From: CAVTND01 sp963735955
GTDB lineage: Bacteria; Pseudomonadota; Gammaproteobacteria; Burkholderiales; Burkholderiaceae_F
Assembly (NCBI GenBank): GCA_963735955.1
Contig: CAVTND010000017.1
Coordinates: forward strand, 1 to 64,000
Direction of reading: 5' to 3'
Length of the DNA: 64,000 nt
Part shown: positions 28,721-38,131 of the stretch, in pieces
Position numbering within the stretch: the first letter of the stretch is position 1
Layout: every line of letters starts with the position of its first letter
Notes under the pieces: generated by a model
Told to the model about the DNA's origin: nothing
Seen by the model: the letters and a program-made list of their open reading frames with translations, nothing else
The model's database searches: none
Program-made: the position numbers and the translations under genes

Positions 28721-29553
28721 CTCCCGATGAGTATTGCCAGCAAAAAGCTTCGGCCAGTGGTTCGAGCTTCTACTACGCCTTCCTCTTTCTGCCCCCGGAG
28801 CGCCGCCGCGCCATCACCGCGGTGTACGCCTACTGCCGCGAAGTTGATGATGTCGTCGACGAGGTCAGCGACCCGCAAGCGGCACAGGCCACCCTGGCCT
28901 GGTGGCGCAGCGAAGTCGCGGCGCTGTTTGCGGGCACGCCCACGCATCCGGTCACCCGTGCCCTGCAGCCGTTTGCCGATAGCGGCTTCGGCATCACCGC
29001 GCCGCGTCTCGATGCGATCCTTGATGGCATGGAAACGGATTTGCACCAGAACCGATTTCTCGACTTTCCGGCTCTGAAGCGCTACGCCCATCTCGTTGCG
29101 GGCGTGGTCGGCGAGATTTCTGCCGAGATCTTCGGCCGGACAAGCGAAGCGACGCTCGAATATGCCGCCCGCCTCGGCCTCGCCTTGCAACTGATCAACA
29201 TCATTCGCGATGTCGGCGACGACGCGCGTCGCGGCCGCATCTACCTCCCGATCGACGAACTTCAGCGCTTCGAGGTCAAGGCGGCGGATCTGCTGGCCGG
29301 ACGCTACGTCGACGGCTTCGGTCCACTGATGCAATTTCAAGCTGATCGCGCGCGCGCGATCCGGCGCGAGGCGCTGGCACTGCTGCCGGCCGTGGATCGC
29401 CGCGCCCAGCGACCGGGCCTGATGATGGGAGCGATCTACTCCACCTTGCTCGATGAGATCGAGCGCGCGAACTTCCGGGTACTAGAGCAACGCATCGCCC
29501 TGACGCCGGTGCGCAAGCTCTGGATTGCCTGGAAGACGTGGGTGAGCGCGTGA
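28717..29553 (+). CDS. hpnD: Presqualene diphosphate synthase HpnD
   Basis: This 278-residue phytoene/squalene synthase-fold enzyme condenses two farnesyl diphosphates to presqualene diphosphate. The first Asp-rich motif is YCREVDDVVDEVSD, and the second is QLINIIRDVGDDARRGRIYLP. ATG 28717 gives the expected MTPDEYCQQKASASGSSFYY; an upstream ATG in the same frame lies inside the repeat and is rejected. Its stop overlaps the hpnE GTG. The first 25 bases are shared with the tandem repeat units. Confidence 0.93.
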   Translation: MTPDEYCQQKASASGSSFYYAFLFLPPERRRAITAVYAYCREVDDVVDEVSDPQAAQATLAWWRSEVAALFAGTPTHPVTRALQPFADSGFGITAPRLDAILDGMETDLHQNRFLDFPALKRYAHLVAGVVGEISAEIFGRTSEATLEYAARLGLALQLINIIRDVGDDARRGRIYLPIDELQRFEVKAADLLAGRYVDGFGPLMQFQADRARAIRREALALLPAVDRRAQRPGLMMGAIYSTLLDEIERANFRVLEQRIALTPVRKLWIAWKTWVSA

Positions 29554-30921
29554 CAGACGCCGCATCCGCAGGATCGGCGAAGTCGGGACAATCGAGGACG
29601 GTGGCCGTTGTCGGCGGCGGCTGGGCCGGCTGCTCGGCTGCCGCCGAGCTGGCGAGCACCGGATGGCGTGTGATTCTCCTTGAAGCGGGCCACGAGCTTG
29701 GCGGCCGCGCACGACGGGTCGAACTGGACCTGGGAGGCACGCCGTCTCGTCTGGACAACGGCCAGCACCTCTTGATCGGCGCCTATCAGGCCACGGCAGG
29801 TCTCATGAGGCAGCTCGGCCTGTCGATCGATGATGTGCTGATGCGGCAGGCGTTTGCTGTCGTCTACCCCGACGGAATGAGTCTGCGCGCAGGGCGTGCG
29901 CCCGCGCCCTGGCATCTGGCCTCGGCGCTCATGACAGCGCGTGGCTTCTCGCTGCGCGAGCGTTTCAGCCTGGCTGGCTTCCTGCCCCGCGCGCGTCGCA
30001 CTGCGTGGAGCGCGGAGCCCGGAGTCGATGCCGCGGCATGGCTGCAATCCATGGGTCAGACGCCGCCGCCTGATCGATCGAATCTGGCGGCCTCTGACCC
30101 TGGCCGCTCTGAATACTCCGCTTGACCGTGCCTCGGCACGAATCCTTGCCTGTGTCTTGCGCGACAGTCTCGGCGCGGGACGGGAGGCCGCAGAAATGTG
30201 GCTGCCGAAGCAGGACCTGTCCGCCCTGCTGCCCGATGCGGTTGAGCGCTTTGTGAAGCAACGCGGTGGCGAAGTACGACGCGGCGCCCGGGTCGATCTG
30301 TTGCGCTGTACGGAACATGGGTGGAGCGTCGCCGTGCGTGGCGGTGGAGAGCATTTCGCGATCGACGCCGATGCGATTGTCTATGCAGCGCCGCCGCTGA
30401 TGCTGGCCCGGGTTCTCGGCTTGCATCTCGAGGTACTTCGTCCCCAGTTGCGACTGATCGAGCGCTTCCGCTATGAACCGATCACGACGGTATATCTGAG
30501 GTACCCGCCTTCGGTGCGACTGGCGCGGCCGATGCTTGCACTCGCCGACGATGTGCAAGCACGCCGATACGGACAATGGCTTTTCGATCGCGGCGCGCTG
30601 GACTCCGCCAACGCCGGGATTCTTGCTGCCGTCATCAGCGCCGGCGGTCCGCATGAGGACGAACCTCTCAACCAACTCTGCAACGAAGTAGCGCAGCAGT
30701 TATCGGCCGCGCTGTCGCTCCCCCAGCCGATCGCGGCGCGCGCCATCGTCGAGCGACGAGCAACTTTGGCCGCAACGCCTGGCCTCAAGCGCCCCGCCAA
30801 TACGACCCCGCTGCGCGGCCTGGCCTTCGCCGGCGACTGGACTGATTCGGACTATCCATCGACACTCGAGACGGCAGTGCGCTCAGGTCAGGCCGCGGCG
30901 CGCGCGCTGCTTGAAACCTAG
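29550..30921 (+). CDS. hpnE: Hydroxysqualene dehydroxylase HpnE, one frameshift
   Basis: The rebuilt FAD-dependent protein of about 456 residues has the Rossmann motif VAVVGGGWAGCSAAAELA, LEAGHELGGRARR and a C-terminal FAD contact GLAFAGDWTDSDYPSTLETAVRSG. HpnE reduces hydroxysqualene to squalene. The frame breaks near 30065: one base in a CCGCCGCC tract is extra, after which LIDRIWRPLTLAALNTP continues the family pattern. The GTG start overlaps the hpnD stop. No squalene-hopene cyclase gene is in the window. Confidence 0.87.
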
Positions 30922-30939
30922 GTCGTCGCTTGTCTGCTA

Positions 30940-32312
30940 CTAAGCACGAAGGAAATCCAGCGCCTTTTCGAGCCGATCGACCGAAATTACTTCGAGCCCC
31001 TCGATCGACTGCTTCGGCGCATTGGCCTTCGGGATGATTGCCTTCGAGAATCCGAGCTTGGCCGCTTCGCGCAATCGTTCCTGTCCGCGCGGCGCGGGTC
31101 GGACTTCGCCCGCGAGACCGACTTCTCCAAATGCGACCAGACCACGCGGCAGCGACTTGTTGCGCATCGATGAGACGATCGCCAGCAAAACCGCGAGATC
31201 GGCCGCGGGCTCGCCGATGCGTACGCCACCGACTGCGTTGATGAAAACGTCCTGATCGAAGGCTGCGATGCCCGCGTGCCGGTGCAGCACCGCGAGCAGC
31301 ATCGCAAGGCGCTGCTGATCAAGGCCGACCGACAGCCGCCGCGGATTTGGCACATGCGCGGTGTCGACCAGCGCCTGGATCTCGACCAGCAATGGTCGCG
31401 TGCCTTCCTGGGTAACCAGTACGCACGAACCCGGCACTTCACCGCCGTGACCATCGGTCCCGTGCTGCGACAGGAACAGCGCCGATGGATTGGACACGCC
31501 CTTCAGGCCGCGATCGGTCATCGCAAATACGCCCAGCTCGTTGACGGCGCCAAAGCGGTTCTTGACCGCCCGCACCAACCGGAACCGAGGAGTGCGGGTC
31601 GCCCTCGAAGTACAGGACCGTGTCGACCATGTGCTCGAGCACACGCGGTCCAGCCAGTGATCCGTCCTTGGTCACATGGCCGACCATGATCAGGATGAAG
31701 CCAAGCTGCTTGGCCAGACGCGTTAGATGCGCGGCGCATTCGCGCACCTGCGCCACCGAGCCGGGCGCCGACTGCATCTCGCCCGTATAGACAGTCTGGA
31801 TCGAGTCGACCACCACCACCGCCGGTGCCTCTTCGCGCACCGTGGTGACGATCCGCTCCAGCGAGATTTCCGACAGCAGCAGCACTGCCTTCGCGTCCAC
31901 TCCGAGGCGGCGCGCCCGCAGCGCAATCTGCGCCGCTGACTCCTCGCCGCTGATGTAGAGCACACGGGTGCTGGTCGAGATCGCGGCCAGCGATTGCAGC
32001 AGCAGGGTCGACTTGCCGATGCCGGGATCGCCGCCGATCAGCACCACGCCACCGGCGACCATGCCGCCACCGAGCACGCGGTCGAATTCCTCGATGCCGC
32101 TCGACATACGCGGCATGTTCACGGGCCTGCACTGCGCCCAGCGACTGCACCGGTGCGCCCGCTGCCAGGGCAGCGTAGCGGTGATCCGTCGCCGCCTCGA
32201 CACGGCTCTCGGTCAGCGTGTTCCAGGCGTTGCAGTGCGGACACTGGCCCTGCCACTTCGGGCTGGCGCCACCGCATTCAGAGCAGACGTACTGGGTTTT
32301 CGCCTTGGCCAT
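30940..32312 (-). CDS. radA: DNA repair protein RadA, two frameshifts
   Basis: RadA promotes branch migration in recombination. The N-terminal zinc finger is CSECGGASPKWQGQCPHC, the ATPase domain has GGDPGIGKSTLLLQSLA and VVVVDSIQTVY, the RadA-specific KNRFG motif is present, and the C terminus is a Lon-protease-like domain (DVFINAVGGVRIGEPAADLA...). Removing one extra base near 32110 and one near 31605 joins all parts into about 456 residues. It follows alr by two bases on the same strand and converges on hpnE. Confidence 0.9.
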
Positions 32313-32314
32313 GC

Positions 32315-33403
32315 TCAGGCGACGTCCGACACCGGAACGCGCGCGGCCAGCGCGCACATCAGTTCATAGCCGACCGTGCCGGCGTGGTGCGCCACTTCAT
32401 CGATCGGAATTTCCGTTCCCCATAGCTCGACCGAGCTGCCGACCACGGCCTGCGGCACACTGCTGAGATCGACCGTCAGCATGTCCATCGACACGCGACC
32501 TGCGAGCGGCACTCTTACTCCGTCGACGAAAACCGGCGTGCCGTCGGGCGCGTGACGCGGGTAACCGTCGGCATAGCCACAGGCAACCACGCCGATGCGC
32601 ATCGTGCGTAGCGCACGAAAACGGGCGCCGTAGCCAACCGCGTCGCCGGCCGCGATTTCCTGCACTGCAATCAGTTCGCTGCTCAGGCGCATTGCCGGGC
32701 GCAATCCAAGTGCAGCCGCAGTGTGCGTGTCGTCGGCCATCGCGCCGTACAGTGCGATTCCGGGTCGGACCCAGTGATCGCCGACGGAAGGGTGCAGGAA
32801 CAGCGCCGCCGAATTGCTCGCGGAGCGCGGCTCCTTCCGGGCAGCACAGGCGGCATTGAATCTCTCCCATTGCTCGCGCATTGCCACTGGCCCGTCTACT
32901 TCCCGTGCACGATCCGCATTCGCAAAATGCATCATCAGACCTTCAATGCGAACCGTGGGCATCGCGGCCAGGCGCCGGCAGGCTTGCCCGAACTCCTTGC
33001 CCGCAAATCCGAGACGGTTCATTCCGGTGTTCATTTTCAGGTGTACTCGCACGCGCGCGTCTCCCGATGCGGCTGCCAGCCAGTCAAGTTGTTGCTCGGA
33101 GTGGACAACGACGGACAGGTCCAGCGCGCGAACTGCGTCAAGATCCCGATGTTCAAACAATCCTTCGAGCAGCAGGATCGGCTTGCTCCAGCCAACTGCG
33201 CGCGCGCGCTCGGCTTCCCTGAGGTCGAGCAGTGCGAGTCCTTCGGCCGATTCGAATGCGCGCACTGCGCGCTCAAGGCCGTGGCCATAGGCATTGGCCT
33301 TGACGACGGCCCAGATCGATCGCCCCGCGGCGCGGACCTTTGCCGCCGCCAGGTTGTGCCGCAGTGCGGCGAGATCAATGGTGGCGTGTATGGGTCGGGG
33401 CAT
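32315..33403 (-). CDS. alr: Alanine racemase
   Basis: This 362-residue fold-type III PLP enzyme has the PLP Lys in AVVKANAYGHG near residue 35, the catalytic Tyr in DAVGYGARFRA, and AGRVSMDMLTVDLS near the C terminus. It supplies D-alanine for peptidoglycan. The N-terminal RPIHATIDLAALRHNL is standard. Intact. It is transcribed with radA and divergent from lplT. The D-amino acid dehydrogenase at 13.3 kb, which would use D-alanine, is not linked to it here. Confidence 0.95.
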   Translation of the reverse strand: MPRPIHATIDLAALRHNLAAAKVRAAGRSIWAVVKANAYGHGLERAVRAFESAEGLALLDLREAERARAVGWSKPILLLEGLFEHRDLDAVRALDLSVVVHSEQQLDWLAAASGDARVRVHLKMNTGMNRLGFAGKEFGQACRRLAAMPTVRIEGLMMHFANADRAREVDGPVAMREQWERFNAACAARKEPRSASNSAALFLHPSVGDHWVRPGIALYGAMADDTHTAAALGLRPAMRLSSELIAVQEIAAGDAVGYGARFRALRTMRIGVVACGYADGYPRHAPDGTPVFVDGVRVPLAGRVSMDMLTVDLSSVPQAVVGSSVELWGTEIPIDEVAHHAGTVGYELMCALAARVPVSDVA

Positions 33404-33615
33404 TAGAGTGATTGTCTTGCAACATGCCGGGGTCAGCTGCGTAGGATAGCGACCGCTCGGCGCTTCAACGTGCTCCGGCGTGTTTTTGGCGCGGGGCAGC
33501 GTGTTATAAGTCGGCGCCTCCGCAGCACAAGCTCGGCGCCGATGAACATGGACCGAGGCATTGCACGAGCCACGTTTTGGCGACCTTGATGGGACTGCGC
33601 GAATCGCGAAATTCG

Positions 33616-34932
33616 ATGAAACGCGGCTTCTACACGATCATGGCCGCGCAGTTCTGCTCGTCCCTGGCTGACAATGCTCTGCTGATCGCCGCCATCGCCC
33701 TGCTGCGCGACATGTCCGCACCGGCCTGGATGACGCCGATGCTGAAACTCTTTTTCGTCATCTCGTACGTGTTGCTGGCGGCGTTCGTTGGTGCCTTTGC
33801 CGACTCCTTTCCCAAGGGACGGGTGATGCTGATCACCAACGGCATCAAGGTCCTGGGCTGCGTCACGATGTTTCTCGGCGTGCACCCGCTCTTTGCATAC
33901 GCCATCGTCGGCTTCGGTGCAGCCGCCTATTCGCCGGCCAAGTACGGCATCGTGACCGAACTGCTGCCGGCCGACATGCTGGTGGTTGCCAACGGCTGGA
34001 TTGAAGGGCTGACGGTAACTTCGATCATCCTCGGGTTTCTGCTCGGCGGCATCCTGATCAGCCCGAACGTGTCGGCCTGGCTGCTCGTGGTCGACGTCCC
34101 GATGATCGACATCGAGGTCGCCCACGCAGCCGAAGCTGCCATCGCGGTGATCGCCGGCATCTACGTGCTGGCAGCGCTGATCAATCTGGTGATTCCCGAC
34201 ACCGGTGCACGCTATGCCAAGCAACATGTGCATCCGTGGAAGCTGCTGGTCGGCTTCGGCCACTGCTGCAGCGTGCTGTGGCGCGACAAGCTGGGGCAGA
34301 TCTCGCTGGCAGTGACGACGCTGTTCTGGGGTGCCGGCGCCACCCTGCAATTCATCGTGCTCAAGTGGGCGGAGCAGGTGCTCGGCCTGGACCTGAGCCG
34401 TGCCGCCATCCTGCAAGCCATCGTGGCGGTCGGTATCGCGATCGGCGCCATCTACGCTGCGTCGCGGGTGTCGCTGAAGCGTTCGCTGTCGGTGCTGCCG
34501 GTCGGAGTGACGATGGGACTCATCGTTGCGTGCGCGGCTTTCTTCCGCCCCGAACTGGTGCCGGCCGGCGGATTCCGTCTGGTCGGGTTCGAGCTCAGCT
34601 ACTCATTGATCGTTTCCAGCTTGATCCTGATGCTGATCGGTGGCCTGGCCGGCTACTTCGTGGTGCCGATGAACGCGCTGCTTCAGCATCGGGGCCACGT
34701 GCTGCTGTCGGCCGGTCACTCGATTGCAGTGCAGAACTTCAACGAAAACCTCAGCATTCTCGTGATGCTCGGTGTCTACGCCCTGCTGATCTGGCTGAAT
34801 TTGTCGATCCAGGTCGTGATGTTGCTGTTCGGCGCATTCGTGGCAGTTTCGATGGTGGTGGTGATGTTGAGGCACCGCTACAACCAGCGCCAGTTCGACT
34901 CCGTGGCCTTGATCGGCGATTCGCCACCCTAG
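33616..34932 (+). CDS. lplT: Lysophospholipid transporter LplT
   Basis: This 438-residue MFS-type protein starts MKRGFYTIMAAQFCSSLADNALLIAAIALL, the usual LplT N terminus, and has about 12 hydrophobic segments. AAAYSPAKYGIVTELLP and GHSIAVQNFNENLSIL are characteristic. It flips lysophospholipids across the inner membrane for reacylation. ATG 33616 is chosen over an upstream TTG in the same frame because it matches the family start. The 212 bases between alr and this gene hold no recognisable gene. Confidence 0.9.
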   Translation: MKRGFYTIMAAQFCSSLADNALLIAAIALLRDMSAPAWMTPMLKLFFVISYVLLAAFVGAFADSFPKGRVMLITNGIKVLGCVTMFLGVHPLFAYAIVGFGAAAYSPAKYGIVTELLPADMLVVANGWIEGLTVTSIILGFLLGGILISPNVSAWLLVVDVPMIDIEVAHAAEAAIAVIAGIYVLAALINLVIPDTGARYAKQHVHPWKLLVGFGHCCSVLWRDKLGQISLAVTTLFWGAGATLQFIVLKWAEQVLGLDLSRAAILQAIVAVGIAIGAIYAASRVSLKRSLSVLPVGVTMGLIVACAAFFRPELVPAGGFRLVGFELSYSLIVSSLILMLIGGLAGYFVVPMNALLQHRGHVLLSAGHSIAVQNFNENLSILVMLGVYALLIWLNLSIQVVMLLFGAFVAVSMVVVMLRHRYNQRQFDSVALIGDSPP

Positions 34933-34949
34933 GCGCGGTCTAACACTGC

Positions 34950-35681
34950 TCAGCCCAGGCTGCGCCGTCCGGTCCAGACATCGCGCGCGAGGCACAGGTC
35001 GGCCCAGGATTTCGCCTTGTCGGCGAGATTGCGCAACAAGTACGCCGGGTGGTAAGTGACGACGACCGGGATTCGCCGTCTGCCAACCTCGATCGCATGC
35101 ACACGTCCACGCAGACTCGCAATCGTGGCGTCGGTCTGCAGCAGGGACTGTGCCGCGAAACGGCCCATGACCAGCACCAGCTTCGGATTGACCAGCTCAA
35201 GCTGTCTTTTCAGCAGCGGATCACAGGCAGCGACTTCAGACGGCTCCGGATTGCGGTTGCCCGGCGGCCGACACTTCAGAACATTGGCGATATAGACCGA
35301 CTGCGGCGTCGTTCCGCCACGGCTGAGCCCGATGCTCGCCAGCATGTTATCGAGCAGCTTGCCAGCCTGTCCGACGAAGGGCTCGCCGCGCGCGTCTTCC
35401 TCGACACCGGGCGCCTCGCCAATCAGCATCCATTCAGCGGCGCGATGGCCGACACCAAACACGGCCTGGGTGCGCCGGTGGCCGAGCCCGCAGGCGCGGC
35501 AGGCTGCGGCACACTGCTCCAGTTCGTCCCAGTCCATCGCGGCGATTCGTTCGGCCCGCGGGCGCTCATCGGTCGCGGCAACGACGCCGGCCGAAGGCGA
35601 TGCTTCGACCACGCGCTGGGTCCAGATCGGGCCGAGTCCCATTGCCTGCCAGAGTCGTTCACGCCGCACATCGAGCGTCAT
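34950..35681 (-). CDS. Uracil-DNA glycosylase, family 4 type
   Basis: This 243-residue protein has the 4Fe-4S family signatures CRACGL near residue 62, active-site GEAPGVEEDARGEPFVGQAGKL, YIANVLKCRPPGNRNP with a further cluster Cys, and the C-terminal catalytic motif VVVTYHPAYLLRN. It removes uracil from DNA to begin base excision repair. The extra N-terminal region of about 50 residues is common in betaproteobacteria. Its start overlaps the rimI stop (ATGA), so the two are coupled. Confidence 0.9.
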   Translation of the reverse strand: MTLDVRRERLWQAMGLGPIWTQRVVEASPSAGVVAATDERPRAERIAAMDWDELEQCAAACRACGLGHRRTQAVFGVGHRAAEWMLIGEAPGVEEDARGEPFVGQAGKLLDNMLASIGLSRGGTTPQSVYIANVLKCRPPGNRNPEPSEVAACDPLLKRQLELVNPKLVLVMGRFAAQSLLQTDATIASLRGRVHAIEVGRRRIPVVVTYHPAYLLRNLADKAKSWADLCLARDVWTGRRSLG

Positions 35682-36151
35682 AGCGCCACTCGCATCACGA
35701 TCGCGTCCTCGCGCCCGCCCTTTGCCGGGTAATAGCCTCGACGTACGCCGATCTGCTCGAAGCCGTACCGTCGATACAGCCTGACCGCCGATGCATTGCT
35801 GGGCCGCACCTCGAGCAGCATGGTGCGCGCGCCATGGCTACGTGCGGTCTCCGCCATCCACTCCAGTGTTTGCCAGCCGAGCCCGCGCCGTTGCGCGGCA
35901 AGGGCCACGGTCAAGTTCAGCAGGTGCGCTTCATCGAGTGCCAGCATCATGATTGAATAGGCAAGCAGAGACCTCTCAATCGCGCGCAATACCCAGCCGC
36001 TGTAGCCGGCCAGCAGCGCATCGGTAAAGTTGCCCCGCGTCCACGGATACGGATACAGGCGGGTTTCAGCCGCCATGACCTCATCGAGATCGGCCGACGT
36101 GAACGGCATATACCCTGCCCCCTCCTCGATCGGCCTGGGCAATGCACTCAC
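35678..36151 (-). CDS. rimI: Ribosomal-protein-alanine N-acetyltransferase RimI
   Basis: This 157-residue GNAT protein has MPFTSADLDEVMAAETRLYPYPWTRGNF, ALDEAHLLNLTVALAAQRRGLGWQTLEWM with the acetyl-CoA loop, and LEVRPSNASAVRLYRRYGFEQIGVRRGYY, the RimI signature. It acetylates ribosomal protein S18. GTG 36151 gives VSALPRPIEEG and avoids overlap with tsaB. It sits between tsaB and a uracil-DNA glycosylase, a common betaproteobacterial order. Confidence 0.92.
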   Translation of the reverse strand: MSALPRPIEEGAGYMPFTSADLDEVMAAETRLYPYPWTRGNFTDALLAGYSGWVLRAIERSLLAYSIMMLALDEAHLLNLTVALAAQRRGLGWQTLEWMAETARSHGARTMLLEVRPSNASAVRLYRRYGFEQIGVRRGYYPAKGGREDAIVMRVAL

Positions 36152-36191
36152 GCTGCGCTCCTGGCGTCGTCTTTCGTTCCGGCGGCCGAGA

Positions 36192-36899
36192 TCACGTGCT
36201 TGCCACCTTCGCGTGGCGCTCGGCAATTGTCAGCGCCACCTGGTCGCGCACATACAGCGGTGTTGCTTCGTGCGGTGCCACAGTGCGGCCGAGCCGAGCG
36301 TCAATCCTTGCCAACCGTGCGATCTCGGCGGCACCAGCACGCAGTTGCGGCAACAGACGTGCGCTTACTCCATCCTGCCAGAACTCAGGAAACGCGGTCA
36401 GTGCGTTGCCGACAACAATGCTGGCGCCAAGCTCCGCAACCAGTGCTGGCAGGTCGGCAGGAGCCACCAGCGCAGCGGCGCGCAGTTCGGCAACTTCGGC
36501 ACTGCGTTTGTAGGCCGCGCAATAGGACTCGTTCATGCGAGCGTCAATCGCCGCCAATACGACCTCACCTCGGGATTCCACGGCCAGTGCACGCGCGGCG
36601 AGCGCGCGCAGATTACCGATGGCGACAACGCGCTTGGCCACGCCCCAGGCCAGTCCCTGTGCGACCCCGCAGGCGATGCGCAGGCCGGTAAACGACCCCG
36701 GGCCGGCACCAAAGGCAATCAGATCGACTTCGCGCAGATCAAGGCCTGCCTCGCCCAGCACTTCGTCGACCATCGGCAGGATGCGCTCCGAGTGGCCCTG
36801 ACCCAGATGCTCAGTTTTCTCAATGCACCTGGAGTCGAGCAGTGCCACCGAGCAGTACTCGGTGGCGGTGTCGAAGGCGAGGACAATGGGTTCGGTCAC
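36192..36899 (-). CDS. tsaB: tRNA t6A biosynthesis protein TsaB
   Basis: This 235-residue ASKHA-fold protein starts VTEPIVLAFDTATEYCSVAL and has GHSERILPMVDEVL and DLIAFGAGPGSFTGLRIACGVAQGLA, the defining TsaB segments. It forms the TsaBD(E) complex for threonylcarbamoyladenosine at tRNA position 37. GTG 36899 is used; upstream in-frame sequence overlaps the DUF1501 region and looks non-coding. It lies 40 bases before rimI on the same strand. Confidence 0.92.
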   Translation of the reverse strand: MTEPIVLAFDTATEYCSVALLDSRCIEKTEHLGQGHSERILPMVDEVLGEAGLDLREVDLIAFGAGPGSFTGLRIACGVAQGLAWGVAKRVVAIGNLRALAARALAVESRGEVVLAAIDARMNESYCAAYKRSAEVAELRAAALVAPADLPALVAELGASIVVGNALTAFPEFWQDGVSARLLPQLRAGAAEIARLARIDARLGRTVAPHEATPLYVRDQVALTIAERHAKVAST

Positions 36900-36993
36900 G
36901 CGGCGGCCACACAGTCCGCGGCTAGATGGCCGGCGGCGCCGCGATTCTAAGTCAGGGGGCTTCGCGCCGACTGCGACGGCTTCTCCGCGCGAC

Positions 36994-38124
36994 TCAAACG
37001 TGCAGAAATGGCAGGGGCGCGTAGGGCCGCTGCAACACCGCCTCGGCTGGTATCTGCCACCAGTCTTGCAGCACAGTTGAATAGACGCTGCGGAAGTCGA
37101 CGGTGTGACGAAGATTTCCCACTGCGTCGAGCGCCGACAGCGACGGCGCTTCGCCATACACCCCGCCTCGAACGCTCGGACCGAACGCCAGCATGACGCT
37201 GGCTGTCCCGTGATCCGTTCCGCCGCTCTGGTTCTCGCGCGGACGTCGCCCGAACTCCGAATAGGTCAGCACCAGGGTTCGATCCCAATGCCCCTGTTCG
37301 ACCAGCGCCGAGCGCAGGCTCGCGACGGCTTCAGCCACCTGACGCAGCAGCGCCGCCTGCACCGGCGCCTGATTCTGATGGGTATCGAATCCCGACAAGG
37401 TCAGGCGGATCACCGGCACTTTGCCGGTGGAAGCGATCGCGGCCGCGTTCTGGACCGAAGCACCGAACGCCCCGCGCGGGAACTCGGTACGAAAACTGAT
37501 CTCCGGCCGGATTTCGGCAGCGGCACGCACGACATCGTTCTCGACGCGCAGCAGGTGCGCGAGCGCGCCCTTGGCCGGCGTCTGGTCCGCTGAAGCAAGC
37601 CGTGCCTGCCGCACGAAACGCGCCGGGTCGCTCATTGCAACTGCGCGTGCGCCACCGCCCAGCGGGCCGAGATCCGCCGCGCCGATCACCACTCCATCAG
37701 CGCTCATGGCCCCAAATGCGGCGCGGCCGCTCAGGGCGCGCGTCAGCCAACCCTGATGGAGGTACTGCTCACTGTCGGAAGCCGTATCCCAGATCTCGAT
37801 CGAGCGAAAGTGCGAAAGATTAGGCGATGGGTAGCCAACCCCCTGCAGGATCGCCATTTCGCCACGTTTCCACAGCGGCTCGAGCGGGACCAATGAAGGA
37901 TGAAGTGCCGGTGCACCGGACCAGCGCAGCACTGCATCGGGCTTCAAGGCCAGGCGTGGACGCAGGTCCTGGTAGGTGCCAGAGTCCACCGGCACTACGG
38001 TATTTAGCCCATCACAACCGCCGCGCAGTTCGATCAGTACCAGCAGCCGAGGTGCCGGAACCAGCGCGGCGGTCGGCAGTGCAGCGCCCGCCAATAACGC
38101 GCCGCAGAAGTCTCTGCGATTCAT
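36994..38124 (-). CDS. DUF1501 family protein, Tat-exported
   Basis: This 376-residue protein starts MNRRDFCGALLAGAAL, a twin-arginine signal. LIELRGGCDGLNTVVP, GYPSPNLSHFRSIEIWDTA, GFDTHQNQ and TYSEFGRRPRENQSGGTDHGTAS are hallmark motifs of DUF1501, a family related to alkaline phosphatase/sulfatase folds with conserved His and Asp that could bind metal. Its biochemical role is unknown. It follows a DUF1800 gene by seven bases; the two families are often encoded together, which suggests a joint extracytoplasmic function. Confidence 0.88.
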   Translation of the reverse strand: MNRRDFCGALLAGAALPTAALVPAPRLLVLIELRGGCDGLNTVVPVDSGTYQDLRPRLALKPDAVLRWSGAPALHPSLVPLEPLWKRGEMAILQGVGYPSPNLSHFRSIEIWDTASDSEQYLHQGWLTRALSGRAAFGAMSADGVVIGAADLGPLGGGARAVAMSDPARFVRQARLASADQTPAKGALAHLLRVENDVVRAAAEIRPEISFRTEFPRGAFGASVQNAAAIASTGKVPVIRLTLSGFDTHQNQAPVQAALLRQVAEAVASLRSALVEQGHWDRTLVLTYSEFGRRPRENQSGGTDHGTASVMLAFGPSVRGGVYGEAPSLSALDAVGNLRHTVDFRSVYSTVLQDWWQIPAEAVLQRPYAPLPFLHV

Positions 38125-38131
38125 GGCCGCC

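Larger units (their letters stand above)
28491..28741 (+). repeat. Tandem 113-bp repeat between hpnC and hpnD
   Basis: Two full units, 28491-28603 and 28604-28716, have an exact period of 113 and differ at about ten positions. A 25-base partial third unit (28717-28741) is the first codons of hpnD itself. Each unit starts with a version of the hpnD 5' end (ATG to TATTGCCAGC) and includes a GC-rich hairpin followed by five T. The array therefore duplicates the hpnD start together with spacer sequence of unknown origin. Confidence 0.85.

Noticed and set aside
28491..28741. CRISPR-like repeats
   Set aside because: Only two long contiguous copies with no spacers; this is a tandem duplication.
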